In this document: in pieces, positions 11,195-22,355 of the stretch
Numbering within the stretch: position 1 is the stretch's first letter
Layout of the letters: every line of letters begins with the position of its first letter
Assembly: GCA_011037195.1 (NCBI GenBank)
Contig: JAAEAF010000191.1
Coordinates: forward strand, 62,001 to 126,000
Direction of reading: 5' to 3'
DNA from: Triatoma infestans
Taxonomy: Eukaryota; Arthropoda; Insecta; Hemiptera; Reduviidae
DNA length: 64,000 nt
Made by a program: the position numbers and the translations under genes
Notes under the pieces: model-generated
Told to the model about the DNA's origin: nothing
The model's input: the letters and a program-made list of their open reading frames with translations, nothing else
Database searches by the model: none

Positions 11195-11800
11195 TAGTTA
11201 GGTTAAAATCAGAGACATTTTTCTGTGATAGCCTGCTTCATTTTGTGGTTATCGACCGGTTTCGGGCGTTAGCCCATCTTTAGGATGCGTTTGTCAAACA
11301 GTGTGATAACATAAATTTGTACAGAGCAAATTTAGTTTATATTGTTGACTCAATTTTTTGACTTTCCTTTACAATTTTGATCTTTCTGTCAAATTTTCTT
11401 TGTGAGATATTTTGTTAAAAATTAACACACACCCACAAATCGCCAAATCGCTAAAAACCCCTATAACACAGACTTGCACAGAGCAAATTCAGTTTACACA
11501 CTGACTGGTCTTTTTAATTGTATTTAAAAACTAAACTCTTAAACTAGGTCAAGAGGGGTATGGTGATGGTACCTCAGTGGGAAAAAGGAACACGTGTTTG
11601 GGTTTTTAAATGGGCAAATTTTCCTTAAAATGAAAACAAAACGTGAGGGTCTAATTTTTAAAATCTGTTGTTGGAGGGAGATTCACTTTATAATTAACTA
11701 ATCAAAATAAATTAAAAATTAAATTAAATAACGATTTAAATAAACATAATTTAAAATTAAGCGATTAAAATAATAAAAATTAAAATAACAATAACACATA
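11195..11800 (-). mobile_element. PLE-type arms, tandem (family A2 then A)
   Basis: The first part (11195-11450) is the inverted counterpart of 8740-9025, down to the CGCCAAATCGC block. The second part (11460-11800) repeats the inner part of a family A arm without the ribozyme core. It is followed on the minus strand's upstream side by the PLE C-terminus at 12101-12350. Confidence 0.6.
11250..11287 (-). ncRNA. Hammerhead-like motif, core mutated (family A2)
   Basis: The core box reads CTAAAGA (G5 lost) and stem I has GATA instead of GATG. Probably dead. Confidence 0.45.
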
Positions 11801-12100
11801 AACAACCAAGCAATATAATATGAGCAGGTTGTTTGATGACACTAAACATATTTTGCATTTCACCCTTCACAATTCACATACGCCATCCACGCACGCATGT
11901 ATACCTAAATATGTTTTTTTATAATTATGCATTCCACTCAACATTTCATCTTTCACACAACATTCACATACACCATCCATGTACGTAAGCATACTTAAAT
12001 GTTTTTTTTTTAAACTAGCAGATTTAAAACTAAACTAAAATCTGTTCAAGAACTATTTGGTCCATGTATACTATTTGTACTGTTAATTGCGTTTCTATTG

Positions 12101-12350
12101 CTATTGTGGGAAGAGTGTTTTGAATAGTGGTTCACTGGCAAATTTTGTCTGTTCGTTTATTAAGTTTTGTATCTTGTGTTTATATATTTCGAGTTGTTCT
12201 ATTAAGTCAAGTCTCGTCCCTTGTGGCCAGGATGTATTAGTGTCATCGTGGTGTTGATGTCATCAGGTCTGTGTTTGTTTGTGTTTAGGTGATTGGCATA
12301 ATTTGAGTCAACTTTGTTGTACTTATGATCTGATGTGTTCGGTAACCATC
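12101..12350 (-). pseudogene. Penelope-like element C-terminus (GIY-YIG endonuclease end)
   Basis: The minus strand reads DHKYNKVDSNYANHLNTNKH, then MTLIHPGHKGRDL, and after a +1 frame change LDLIEQLEIYKHKIQNLINE and SEPLFKTLFPQ then stop at 12101-12103. The order YANHL...H......I.....KG..L..IE..EI.KH.........N.QT.F..E.LF is the conserved end of PLE proteins. On the same strand, arm sequence with a hammerhead-like core follows about 0.3-0.9 kb further (11210-11800), which identifies those arms as PLE terminal repeats. Confidence 0.75.
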
Positions 12351-12379
12351 CACAACCGCCACAAAAACTATGGAGAAGA

Positions 12380-12640
12380 AACCTCTACGTAATGATGTAA
12401 GGAACTAATCCCCAGAAAATTCGCCACACAAAAGCTGGCCTCAGTATTAGCAACCACATCAAGGCGCCACCATTGAGCCTCCAAAGGTACATTACCTACG
12501 CATAACAACTTCTGCTGCTCCCACTACAAGTATTGGTGAATGGGGTCCACTTCGACAGACAATCTCTTACTGAAAACTGTCTTAGTGGTAAGAGAAATTG
12601 AATAAAGCCAATATCTGGGAAGCTTAACCATCAATAACAA
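12380..12640. repeat. Unassigned repeat shared with 59640-59860
   Basis: Both loci have a CCACCATTGAGCCTCCAA or CACCACTAAGCCTCCAA block, then ACTACAA(T)GTATTGG(T/C)GAATG, CTTC(GA)ACAGA and a GGTAAGAGAAA or GGTAGAAGAAA end. Minus-strand reading gives LSVEV traces in both. No family recognised. Confidence 0.4.
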
Positions 12641-14366
12641 CATAAACTTTAAAGAGTAAACACTAGTCGCTAAATCAATCTCCACCTTGAAAGGTGCACC
12701 AAGCTACAAGCCACGCTACTAGCTCACCACTGTTAGAACAACCTAGCATTCTAACAAGTCACAACATTCTTCAAGCGACTCACAACAGCCAAGCCTATCT
12801 TATCATTCTAAATTTATCACGCTACTAACAATCGTAACACTTCGCTCGGTCTCATATCTCATCTCTCCTTACTCTTTGTTTCTTAATCTTAAAGTTATGT
12901 ACCATTTAGTGTCGAGATTCCTTCAAAAGTTCCTTCCAACTTTCCAGATTTTAAGTCAGTTTCACTCTCCTATTCCAGGATTCTCCTATTCTAGGTTTCT
13001 TATCCGGAATTCCTCTCTTATTAAAACCCTCCCAGGTAGTTCGTGGTCTATCTCTGCCTCTTTGTCCCTTCATTTTCGCTTCATAGCGTGCCTTTGCTAT
13101 GCGTCGTGTGTTAATCCTCATCACACCCCCGAACCAGCTGAATCAGCATTCTCTCATCAGCTCCTCCACAGGTTTGACGTCGAGTGTAGTCCCAATCGCT
13201 ACATTTCGTATTCTTTCTCTACGTGACTTTCCCTCTATACTATGGAGGAAACACATATCTACTGCTTGTGTTTGGCTATAATTTCAGATGTTGGAGGCCA
13301 CGATCCCTACCGTACGTTAAAACTGGGAGGTAAGTTTTCTTCAAAACAGTTGTTTTTATACTGTAGTCTATTTTCTTCTTGTTTATAAACCTTCTCTTCA
13401 AGGCACTGAACATTCTTCCGGACGAGACTCTGCTTTCATTATTTTTTTATGAATAGCACCTTTATTCGTTATTTAACAAATATTTAAAAATACCGACCTA
13501 GTCCAACACCTCATGGTTGACCCGGAAATTCAGTGGTTGACCTTGGTGCTTCTAATCTCAATAGTTTTTCTTTTCGAACGACATTTTTCGTCATGCTGAT
13601 CTTCTTTAATCATCTTACTCAGTAAATCAAAAAAATAAATAATTGTGTTTACATCACTAGTCACCATAATTTTCTAACACCATCACACATCCACCCATCT
13701 TATGATAGATTGCTTGGGTTGTGAGGAAGTTAGGTTCAGGATCGTTGGTCTGTACATATCACTTCCTCTTATGAATGTAAAGAAGTAAATTTCAAATAAA
13801 AAGTAGCGAGCTGAAAGACATATCATAATATTAAAGGCAAAATAGCAAAAAAGTTGCTATTTTGAAATAACAAAAAAAGGCGTAAATAAAGAACAGCTTT
13901 GTGTATGTTATCCAACTAAGTGAGTAAGTAAGGAAGTGGATATGCCAACACAAGCCGGTTAGTAAGAGATAGAGCGGGAATTGATACAATCGAAGGAATA
14001 GAGAATATAAGTTATAGTCAGAGAGTATATGTGCCCATTTGGTATAAAAATAAGAAATTCTTAAGGTGGGGAGGAAAATAAGATGAATACAGTGGGAAAC
14101 AGAAGGAAATATAGAGAGATAGAAATGAAGACGAGTGTAAAGAAAACATCCAGCTCCTCCTTGCTTGTTCCTGCACTAGTAGTACCACTACTAACACTAG
14201 CGATCACATCACTAGACAGGTTGTTCACCTTTTTTGCTGAATAAAAACTTCTTAACAAAATGTTTTGACAAATGATTGTCGGCTATTTCAAACTCATTTG
14301 CAAAAACTTTTCATCCACCTAACATCCTATCCGAGCAAACTATTAAACACTGAACTTAGACACATA

Positions 14367-14403
<37 letters not shown>

Positions 14404-14930
14404 TTCTAGATAAAAACATTTAGGTACAGTTCATTAATTTTCATTACAACACGGAGAAGATGATAACGAATTCAGACCAGTGGCTCGGCAGAGGGAAATT
14501 GTTTTTACATAAATTATCTCTGTAGGCGGGAGGATGACGTAAATAAAAACAGAATTTTCTCCTGAATATTCTGTTAACAGGAGAAGTTTTTTTTTTTTTG
14601 TTAAACGTTCATTAAATTTGGATGATAATAAAAAAACATTAAATGCAATCAGCGTTTTTTTTTTTATGAGCATTTATTTATTAATTAATTTATTTCGTAA
14701 ATGTGAAATGCATGTCATAGATTGTGCACTGAATCCCTTAGGACTCAGCGCCACAGTCAAAGAGGCGTGATGAGAGTAGCGAATCAGTGCTGGAACTCTC
14801 AGGATATGAAAAGGAAGCTAGGTGATTGGAGATCACGTGGCCAAAGTTATTTCAAGCGGTGTGAAGGATTCTCAGGATGGGTGATGTGGATAAGGCTTGT
14901 GTAATGGGATTTTGATGAGCCACTTATTTA
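12640..14930. other. Intronic DNA without recognised genes
   Basis: The frame at 12876-13226 (Ser, Phe, Leu rich) shows no domain and no splice context. A CA repeat lies at 14370. Nothing else is recognisable. Confidence 0.55.
14370..14401. repeat. CA microsatellite
   Basis: Uninterrupted CA run. Confidence 0.95.
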
Positions 14931-14989
14931 TTGCGGAAAATTAAGGAAGCAAGAGTGGATTAGATTGTGCACAAAGTGAGATGGGGGTG

Positions 14990-15215
14990 GGGGGAATTGA
15001 GGTCTTTGAAGAATTATAGTAAATTTCGCACATCCGGTTAACCAATTTTCTTCAAATTTTAGAATTCTAGAAATGCATGTGTAGAAAATGAATCACTGTA
15101 TGAAAATGAAAATTTGGAAAAAGCTTAACGTTGTAGCTTTCCCCCAGAATTAAATTTTGCTGGTAAAAGTTTTCAGATAAAAGTAATAGGACTTTATGTG
15201 TTTAGTTAGAAATTC
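14990..15215. repeat. Diverged TTCCGG-type repeat module
   Basis: Holds a CATCCGGTTAACC motif, then GAATTCTAGAAATG and an AAAGTTTTCAGATAAAAGT stretch, the same order as in the 300-bp modules at 6570-7600. Strongly diverged single copy. Confidence 0.4.
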
Positions 15216-15470
15216 CCGCCAGCCGATCATGTGCGGTACCTTGGACTATACTCTAGACAAACGACCAACCTTGGAACCCACATACAAGACTTAAACGTTC
15301 TAAGCTAAAATAACGATAAAAATTTCTAGCTAGACTACTTGATAAACGCTCAAAACTGACACTGCAGAATAAACGACGGTTGTATTTTTCTCTACTTGCA
15401 CCAATGTGGACTTACTGACTTGAGCTTTACGGGATAGCTAAAAGATCCAATATCAACAGGCTACTGTAGT
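15215..15470 (+). pseudogene. Jockey C-terminal remnant
   Basis: Readable in changing frames: VRYLGLY, then HTRLKRSKLK, LARLLDKRSKLTLQNKRR, LYFSLLAPMWTY and ELYGIAKRSNINRL. This is the Jockey motif YLGL...HTRLKR.....LL..RSKLT...K..LY...L.P.WTYG.ELWG.A. Frameshifts mark it as dead. Confidence 0.6.
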
Positions 15471-15924
15471 GGAAGAAAGAAATGAAAGAAAATGATAGTT
15501 TTGAAAAATAGTTTAGAATATTTTATAGTTTGAATAATAGAATTTTGTTAATATTTTAAATGTATCTTAGTGCAGTGAAAAAAGCCAGGCACTATAATTT
15601 AAGGTCATTACTATAAAGAGACAAAGGCTCAAGAATCCGTTAAATTAATACAATACAACTTGGCCAACTGTTTTGTAAGAGAAGGCATTCTTTCAGACAG
15701 TCTGCATTCTGCTTTCAAACAAGAACAGTCTCAGTTAGACATTCACCAGAACACATCAGGACTGTGCCAGTTATAAGTTAAAACATAAGAGCTTTGCATT
15801 TAATCTAGATAAATAATTGATTTTATGAACATAATATTTGTGATATTGTAAAATATTTAATTATCTTAAAGATAATATATTTAATTTAATTGAATCTACC
15901 AGTGTTTTCTTAATTATTCTTATT

Positions 15925-16290
15925 ACATCTCTCTCTTAAAACTTACATACGCACAAGCCCTTTTACTAAACCGCTCGGACCACACAAGCTACCACTACAC
16001 TGCAACACAACGCACCAAATACATTTCACTACAAACACTTCAATCTAAAATACTCCGTCGCTTATTAAACGCTCCCTCTTATGTAAGCAATCATACTATG
16101 CACATACATCTCAACATTCCATTCATCAGTGAACGTGCCAAAACTCGCTACAATAAATTTCATCAAAACTTAGCATCACACCCTAATCCTTTGGCAGCTA
16201 ACCTCTTCTCAAAAACACTCTCCTCCAATCCTCCAAGATGGCTGAGGCGCCACTGGTGCCGCAACCAACTAGTTGACCGTCAGGCCTAAT
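15925..16290 (+). pseudogene. Jockey C-terminal remnant, second piece
   Basis: Translates to QTLQSKILRRLLNAPSYVSN, HLNIPFISERAKTRYNKFHQ and NLASHPNPLAANLFS, ending RWLRRHWCRNQL. This is the very end of a Jockey ORF2 (LQ.LQ.K.LR...NAP.YVSN...H.DL.IPF). It stops at 16289 in AT-rich sequence directly left of the fold-back element. Confidence 0.65.
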
Positions 16291-16325
16291 ATATAATCTA
16301 TATATATATATTATATATCTATATA

Positions 16326-17239
16326 CAGGTGTCCCAAGATATATGGATAATGACTTTTTATCGGAAACTAAGATAGCTAGAAAAAAACTAAAAACTAAAA
16401 AATACGTGTACCCGTAGTTTTTTGTTAGAAATCCAAATTTAATTTGCAAATTTGTTTTGGTGCTTCCAGAAGCGAGATACAGGCACCAACTTCATTTTTT
16501 CAAATGGGGAGGTCTGGTTTTTATTTAAGAAATGGATTCTTCAATTTTTTGTAAGAAAAATTTACTTGAATGGTTTTTTTCTATGAGCGATATTTTACAA
16601 GTTATGAATGAAAACATTATTGCTATAAGAAATTTCAAAATGATATTATAACGGTTTTTTGATTGAATAAGAAGAAGAAAAGTACTATTTTATTATAAAT
16701 TTTATTATAAAAGTGTCAGGTTCCTCATTAATTACAGATCTTGCTCGAACTGGCCTTCACCATTAGAGATGTATTTCTTTGGTCGTAAGGTACATTTGGC
16801 AGAAAAGAGCATGTCTATGCATCTCTAATGGTGGAGGCCAGTTTGAGCAAGATCTGTAATTAATGAGGAGTAAAATTTATAATAAAATAGTACTTTTCTT
16901 CTTATTCAATCAAAAACCGTTATAATATCATTTTGAAATTTCTTATAAGAATAATGTTTTCATTCATAACTTGTAAAATATCGCTCACAGAAAAAAACAG
17001 TTCAAGTAAATTTTTCTTACAAAAAATAGAGGAATGTATTTCCTAAATAAAAACCACAACTCCCCATTTGAAAAAATGAAGTTGGTGCCTGTATCTCGCT
17101 TCTGGAAGCACCAAAACAAATTTGGAAATTAAATTTGGATTTCTAACAAAAAACTACGGGGACACGTATGTTTTAGTTCTTTTCTAGCTATCTTAGTTTC
17201 CGATAAAAAGTCGTTATCCATATACCTTGCGACACCCTG
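16326..17239. mobile_element. Large fold-back DNA element (MITE-like)
   Basis: Ends CAGGTGTCCCAAGATATATG and, inverted, CAGGGTGTCGCAAGGTATATG are followed inward by arms of about 400 bp that match nearly throughout: TCCGATAAAAAG, GAAGCGAGATACAGGCACC, and CTCATTAATTACAGATCTTG near the centre. The centre (about 16780-16815) is unique. Flanks are TA repeats, so a TA-type target is possible. No transposase. Confidence 0.75.
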
Positions 17240-19080
17240 TATATATAATTTTTACTTATTTTACCATTTCGTGCAGAAAAAGAAGAAATTCTAATTTAAA
17301 GAAAATCGTTGATGTAATTTCCGATAATGTCGCGTAAAACTAATAAAAGTGTCAGGTTCCAGCGATTATTTGTTTTGAGATATTTGTACACACATAGACA
17401 CACAAACAAAGCAAAAAAAAAAGAGAGAGAGGGACATTATTCGCTAAAAACATATTTTGTTCGTGTTTAGGAGACCTCAAATATGTACACATTTTCGAAA
17501 GTTTGGTACATTTGAAATCTTACATTCAGCATTAAGGGAAAGTCAAGCTCTGCTGCTAGGTATTGTATCGGAAAATTGATCGACGGAAGACCTGAGAAAC
17601 GACTTATTAAATTGAAAATAATATAGTTCTGATGGTGAAACAAAATTGAAGAATATTTGTTATTATGAAGATCTAGCAGAGTGTGAATAACCGAAAGTAA
17701 ATCGCCTTATTATCTTGTTTTAATTAATTTTGATTAAAACGTATAATTTAACGGAATGGTGCTAAAGAGACAATAAAAAAAACTCAGTAGCTAATTAAAG
17801 ACAACTACTAGGTGGTCTTTTGAACTTAAATACTGTTTCTATGTTACTAGAATTATTGATCTAAATAAATAGCTATACTCCCACTATTTGTAGTTAAAAC
17901 TAATTAATGTACTACAAAATTTAATCCTGTCAATTGCCAAACAAAACTTTCATAAAAGTTATTACTGTTATTATTATCATCATCAAAACTCCTTCATGAA
18001 TTATTGTTTAATTTTCCCAGAAATCAAACAATCAAAACTTCAATATTTCTATTTATAACATTGCAAACATTCAATGGATTCAGATAATTGTTTTATTTAT
18101 TTCTGACGTTATTTCGATTAACTTTGTTGATTTAATTTTTAATTGATTTACAAAGAGATATACTGTTTTGGAATATAGTCTGTATAATCCATTTCGAAAC
18201 AAACAATTGTAGCGTATAAATGTTTTAATTAAGATATAGGCATATTTATTTGAGTATTCTTTCTTAAGTCAATAAAGATGAACATTTTTTGCTTTTTAAT
18301 AAGAAGTCAAGTAAACATTTAATTATTACAATTAATTTCAATCAATTAATGAATTAAGCCCACTTTGTTATATTACTAAGTGACACTATTTAACGAGAAA
18401 AGAAAATATTTTATTTTGATTCGAGAATTCTCAAGTATATACTTCTTGTTAGAACTTAATTATGTAAATCTGATTCGTTCGTAATACCGCCATAATTCGT
18501 AATATTAATTTCAAAAATTATATTTAAATAGTAAATAGTTTTGACTACTCCAATCGATTTACTAGACAAAGATTACAAAGTATTCTTGGATTCAAAATAT
18601 TATTGGATCAACCAAGATGCTTCAATGGTGTTGCTGAAAACAAGAAGGCTCTGGCTAATAGGAGGAAGTGCTTCTTAAGCAAGGACTTAATCTAGGTTTC
18701 CGAATTGGACTTCTTCAACCAGTTAGTAAGAATTAAACGTACCCTGGGAACTGAGGGCGGGGAAATTATCCATATTCGTTATCCTGCGGAAAAGTGACTG
18801 CAGGATTCAGCGCGGTTGCCTAATAACAATGTTGAAGCCGACTTGTATTGTTGGGATTTTGCGCTCTCTTTTCCTATTGGTGTCATTGCTATGAATTTCG
18901 AAGAGGAAGTTAAGATCATTGCTCTGACTCCTTGACAAGCTTGTAGATTTGGTCATATCGTTACGTATCTTATTCTTGGTGGAATCGTAGACCGCTAGTA
19001 AAATTCTTACTAATCCGTCTGCGAGATGAATATAAGTAGGAGATTACAATTACTGATAGTAAAAGGACAAATATAAATTT
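17240..19080. other. AT-rich intronic DNA
   Basis: 17240-17560 holds a diverged tandem-module trace (TGAGATATTTG, GAGACCTCAAATATG). 17560-18600 is AT-rich without features. 18620-18960 has more mixed composition but no readable domain. Confidence 0.55.
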
Positions 19081-19154
19081 CGTGTTGAATATGTGAATGG
19101 GTCCGCAATACTGGATAATATTTGGTATTTTATCCGTCGTAGCATGCATATTCC

Positions 19155-19201
19155 ATTTGTTCCTGACCGGTTTCGGATTTTCATTCATCGTCAGATCAAA
19201 T
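19155..19201 (-). ncRNA. Hammerhead-like motif, stem II weakened (family B)
   Basis: Same layout on the minus strand: CTGACGA, GAAA, ACCGGT and GTC are kept, but stem II is GAAT/ATCC, with one pair lost, and stem I has a GAT variant. Confidence 0.5.
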
Positions 19202-19309
19202 TCACAAAGTTCTTGTAGAGAGTTCACTTCAACGTAATTTTTCTGTTACACTCACACTTGTTGGTAGGTGATGTAACAGAAAAGTGAACTCTTTACAAGA
19301 ACTTGGTGA

Positions 19310-19356
19310 ATTTGCTCTGACGATGGATGAAAATCCGAAACCGGTCAGGAACAAAT
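19310..19356 (+). ncRNA. Hammerhead-like motif, intact core, extended stem I (family B)
   Basis: ATTTG-CT, CTGACGA, extra T, GGAT-GAAA-ATCC, GAAA, ACCGGT, GTC, AG-(GAA)-CAAAT. Stem I is CT/AG plus ATTTG/CAAAT with a 3-nt bulge on one strand, the place where natural type I hammerheads carry loop contacts. This is the strongest structural match of the window, although it keeps the unpaired T before stem II. Confidence 0.65.
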
Positions 19357-19409
19357 GGGATATGCATGCTAGGATGGATAAAATATCAGATAATTTTGGT
19401 GGTTGCTCG

Positions 19410-19730
19410 GCCACTGCGGCAACGAACAGCGTGATAAGTTGGCTCGATAGAGAGCACTGAATCTATAACCACACCACTATCCGACCATTGGCCCTCAACT
19501 CAGCTCATTCTCAGCATCATTTAGTACCATCTCAAAGCTGTATTTAGATGTTGGCATTTAAACCAAGCATTATCACCCTCATTGAGTCTTACAGAAATGG
19601 TTGGCTCTCTTCAGAATATCAACACGGCAGGATTACTTCCAGATACACTTTCGCATGGTAGTCCCACTTGCTCTCTTTGTCTACAGGTAGATATAGACGC
19701 ATATCTACTTCAATCAGAACTGATTGTTAA
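19410..19730 (+). pseudogene. Possible RNase H LINE scrap
   Basis: The first codons give GHCGNEQRDKLAR, like the end of RNase H (GHxGNExADxLA), and about 200 bp later a cysteine-rich C...C trace appears. Frames are broken and no other block is readable. Weak call. Confidence 0.3.
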
Positions 19731-19989
19731 ATTTCTCGAAAAACTATGAACTGGACGAAACTTCAATGACAACTAAAAATAAAAAATAAAAAAAAGGAGT
19801 AAAACCAGACTCCTTAACAAACATTAAATACAATACTTCTTAATGAGTATTCCAAATTTGTAAAACTAGTTCTTACTTCCCTATAAGAGAAAATAATTGC
19901 GACAGTTTCGTTTTTCGGATTTTAATTTCTACAAGAAAAAACTTATTTCGAAGTTTCTTAAATCCAAAAAATTTTTTTTTATAGATGGA

Positions 19990-20236
19990 TAGATAAAAAG
20001 CTTTATTACAAATATACATATGTACAATATAATATATAGAAGTGCCAATGTACATCACATTATAACCTTCCTACATTGTTTATATAGTGATTTTTAGGAT
20101 AAGGCGAGGAACAATATGTAGGGGAAAAGGGAAAAAAACTGCAGCTTTAGGGAAAATATTAAGAGAGGATGTCTTTTATGCCTGTAATGTATAGAGGGAT
20201 CGTAGGAGGCTATTTCGCGGCAGAGTGGATTGGGAT
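19990..20236 (+). repeat. Direct repeat flanking the LINE, left copy (candidate very long target-site duplication)
   Basis: This copy runs from TAGATAAAAAGC to GATTGGGAT and matches 22713-22958 almost base for base, with one indel (GTTTATATAG against GTTTTATAG) and a few substitutions. Identity stops abruptly where the LINE begins. The sequence is itself the 3' end of an antisense Jockey-like element, whose AATAAAGC polyadenylation-type signal is seen on the minus strand. Confidence 0.8.
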
Positions 20237-22355
20237 AAAAACACTTTTTTATGAGGAGATGGTGCAGAAATTTAAGTTGGTTAAGTATAGTAAGGACTTT
20301 TGGGATATTGCAAAAATTTTTAAAAACTCTAAAAATTCGGTTGACGGAGGAATCCCTGTTCAAAAGTGGCTCAATCATTTTAAACACCTTCTATCACCAT
20401 CACCTTCTGAAAGTGTGTCTCATTTGTATGCGGAGCCCTACATTTTTTCGGCAGAAATGGATAGCGCGTTTACCTTTGATGAATTAGTCTCCGTCTTGCA
20501 AAAAACTAAAACTAATAAAGCGCCGGGCGATGACAGAATAGGGTATGAATTTTATAAGAACGCGCCGAACGAGTTTTTGGAAAAACTACTTTTTATTTTT
20601 AATGAAATTTATTTTAATGGGACAGTTCCTCCTAACTTTAAACAATCTATTATATTTCCTCTCTTCAAGAAGGGGGATATCAAAGATGTCAACAATTATA
20701 GAGGTTTATCCTTCCTAAATTGTATTGGTAAATTATTCTGTGGCCTTCTTTTGGAAAGATTAACGGTATTTGTTCGAAAAAATGGAATCCTCACTGAATG
20801 TCAGGCCGGATTCAGGAAAAATTACTCAACAATTGACTGCATTTTTGTATTACATAATATTATTAAATTAAGACTAAAAAATAAAGGTAAAAAATTATAC
20901 GCATTTTTTGTTGATCTGAAAGCCGCATTTGATACCATCAGACGTGAGGCCCTGTACTTGAAATTGCTTAATATAGGCATTTCTTCCCGATTTGTGAACG
21001 TGCTGAGGAATATCTACACTGGATCTGTCTCTTCTATCTGGACACCTGCTGGTAAATCTGAGTCGTTCTGTGTGAACAGTGGTGTGAGGCAAGGATGTGT
21101 CCTGAGCCCGCTATTGTTTTCGTTGTATATAAACGATCTGGTAGATGAGCTTGAGTTTGGTGTGAATGTGGGGAATGTACTAATCAAGACCCTACTTTAC
21201 GCGGACGATATGGTCCTTATCGCAAGAAGTCCCCAGGGTCTTCAGCGTAGTATCTGGAAACTGGAACAGTACTGTGAGAAATGGAATCTTGAGGTTAGTC
21301 TGGCAAAGTCCAAAATCATAGTATTCCGAAATGGCGGTCGCCTTAGATCAAATGAAAGGTGGTTTTTCAGATCGCGAAAAATAGATATTACTAACCAGTA
21401 CAAGTATTTAGGGGTGACATTTACTTCCCATTTATCGTTAAAGCCCCATTTTCAAGACAAAGTAGCCTCTTCCAAACTGGCTTTGAACGTCGTATGGAAA
21501 AGATTGATCTGTAACCCCTTAATAAACTTAAGCTCCAAATTACAGGACTTTAATGCTGTTTCGCGGGCCATTCTTTGTTACGGTGCACAGGTCTGGGGTT
21601 CAGAAGAATTCGAGTGTGTTGAAAGGGTTCTGTGGTTCTTTATCAAGAAGCTATTTCAGCTCCCTAATTACACTCCTTCGTACATCTTACTCTTAGAGAC
21701 CGGACTAGACCCTCTTTATGTGTATACTTTTAAACTTCATGCTTGGTATATAAGAAAAGTTTTGGGTATGGACCGGCACAGATACCCCCGCATAGTTGCT
21801 GAGGAAATTATAAAAGAAGGTATATCCTGGGCCAGCAGATGGAGGGACTTGGCTGGGAAATACGGAGTATCAATTAATTTTAACACGACTGATTGCGCCA
21901 CGCTTGATCCTCAGATTAGAAGTTTGGTAGACCACATGAAATTGAATGGTAGGAATACGTTCAAAGAAAGAGCAAACTCTACTCACAGGTATACAATTTA
22001 TAAATTGTTAGATCATGAGGTGAAATGTGCTGATTTACTTAGTAATGTAGATGCCCTCAATGGTTTATCTTCGGTATGCTGGGTTCTGAGACTTAGGGGA
22101 GAACTGCTAAAGCTTAATTATAAGACCTATGACTCACAGAATGACGAATGTTCTCTATGCGACCTTGGAGAGAGGGAGGATACTTTTCATTTTGTGGGTA
22201 CTTGCCCTGCCTTGTCGCCAATTCGTTTAGCCGTCTTTGGGGAAAGATATCTCTCTCTGGGAAGATTCGTGAATTTGCTGAATGGAATGGATTGGCCCCA
22301 ACTGATACGATACGCAACTGAATCTTGGAAGTTTCGAGGAAAATTTCTAAATTAA
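20169..22355 (+). CDS. LINE (non-LTR) reverse transcriptase ORF, 5' truncated, with a chimeric start
   Basis: The longest ORF of the window has 728 codons. Reverse transcriptase blocks are clear: KAPGDDRIGYEFYKNAP, LFKKGDIKDVNNYRGLSF, AGFRKNYST, FVDLKAAFD at about residue 247, GVRQGCVLSPLLFSLYIND, and the catalytic YADD at residue 344. A C-terminal CX2CX7HX4C knuckle (CSLC...H...C) begins near residue 661. There is no upstream AP endonuclease and no RNase H, so the element is truncated at its 5' end. The first 22 codons or so, including the ATG, lie in a direct repeat that recurs at 22713-22958 and are therefore flanking DNA, not element coding; true element sequence starts near 20237. The frame is intact to the stop, suggesting a fairly recent insertion. 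Closest general type is Jockey/CR1-like without RNase H; the clade is not certain. Confidence 0.85.
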   Translation: MSFMPVMYRGIVGGYFAAEWIGIKTLFYEEMVQKFKLVKYSKDFWDIAKIFKNSKNSVDGGIPVQKWLNHFKHLLSPSPSESVSHLYAEPYIFSAEMDSAFTFDELVSVLQKTKTNKAPGDDRIGYEFYKNAPNEFLEKLLFIFNEIYFNGTVPPNFKQSIIFPLFKKGDIKDVNNYRGLSFLNCIGKLFCGLLLERLTVFVRKNGILTECQAGFRKNYSTIDCIFVLHNIIKLRLKNKGKKLYAFFVDLKAAFDTIRREALYLKLLNIGISSRFVNVLRNIYTGSVSSIWTPAGKSESFCVNSGVRQGCVLSPLLFSLYINDLVDELEFGVNVGNVLIKTLLYADDMVLIARSPQGLQRSIWKLEQYCEKWNLEVSLAKSKIIVFRNGGRLRSNERWFFRSRKIDITNQYKYLGVTFTSHLSLKPHFQDKVASSKLALNVVWKRLICNPLINLSSKLQDFNAVSRAILCYGAQVWGSEEFECVERVLWFFIKKLFQLPNYTPSYILLLETGLDPLYVYTFKLHAWYIRKVLGMDRHRYPRIVAEEIIKEGISWASRWRDLAGKYGVSINFNTTDCATLDPQIRSLVDHMKLNGRNTFKERANSTHRYTIYKLLDHEVKCADLLSNVDALNGLSSVCWVLRLRGELLKLNYKTYDSQNDECSLCDLGEREDTFHFVGTCPALSPIRLAVFGERYLSLGRFVNLLNGMDWPQLIRYATESWKFRGKFLN

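Larger units (their letters stand above)
19080..19396. mobile_element. Palindromic element with hammerhead-like cores (family B)
   Basis: The left arm (about 19080-19229) and right arm (19281-19396) are inverted copies containing GTGAACTCT, TTGGTGAATTTG and GCATGC. Homologous to 60568-60890. No coding sequence inside. Confidence 0.65.

Noticed and set aside
12876..13226. 116-codon Ser/Phe-rich frame
   Set aside because: No recognisable motif, no splice context, and composition is typical of TC-rich intron DNA.
18970..19227. 85-codon minus-strand frame (MNSLQELCEF...)
   Set aside because: It lies entirely in the left arm and flank of the family B palindrome; the similar frame at 60499-60711 is the other locus. 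These are repeat sequence, not a gene.
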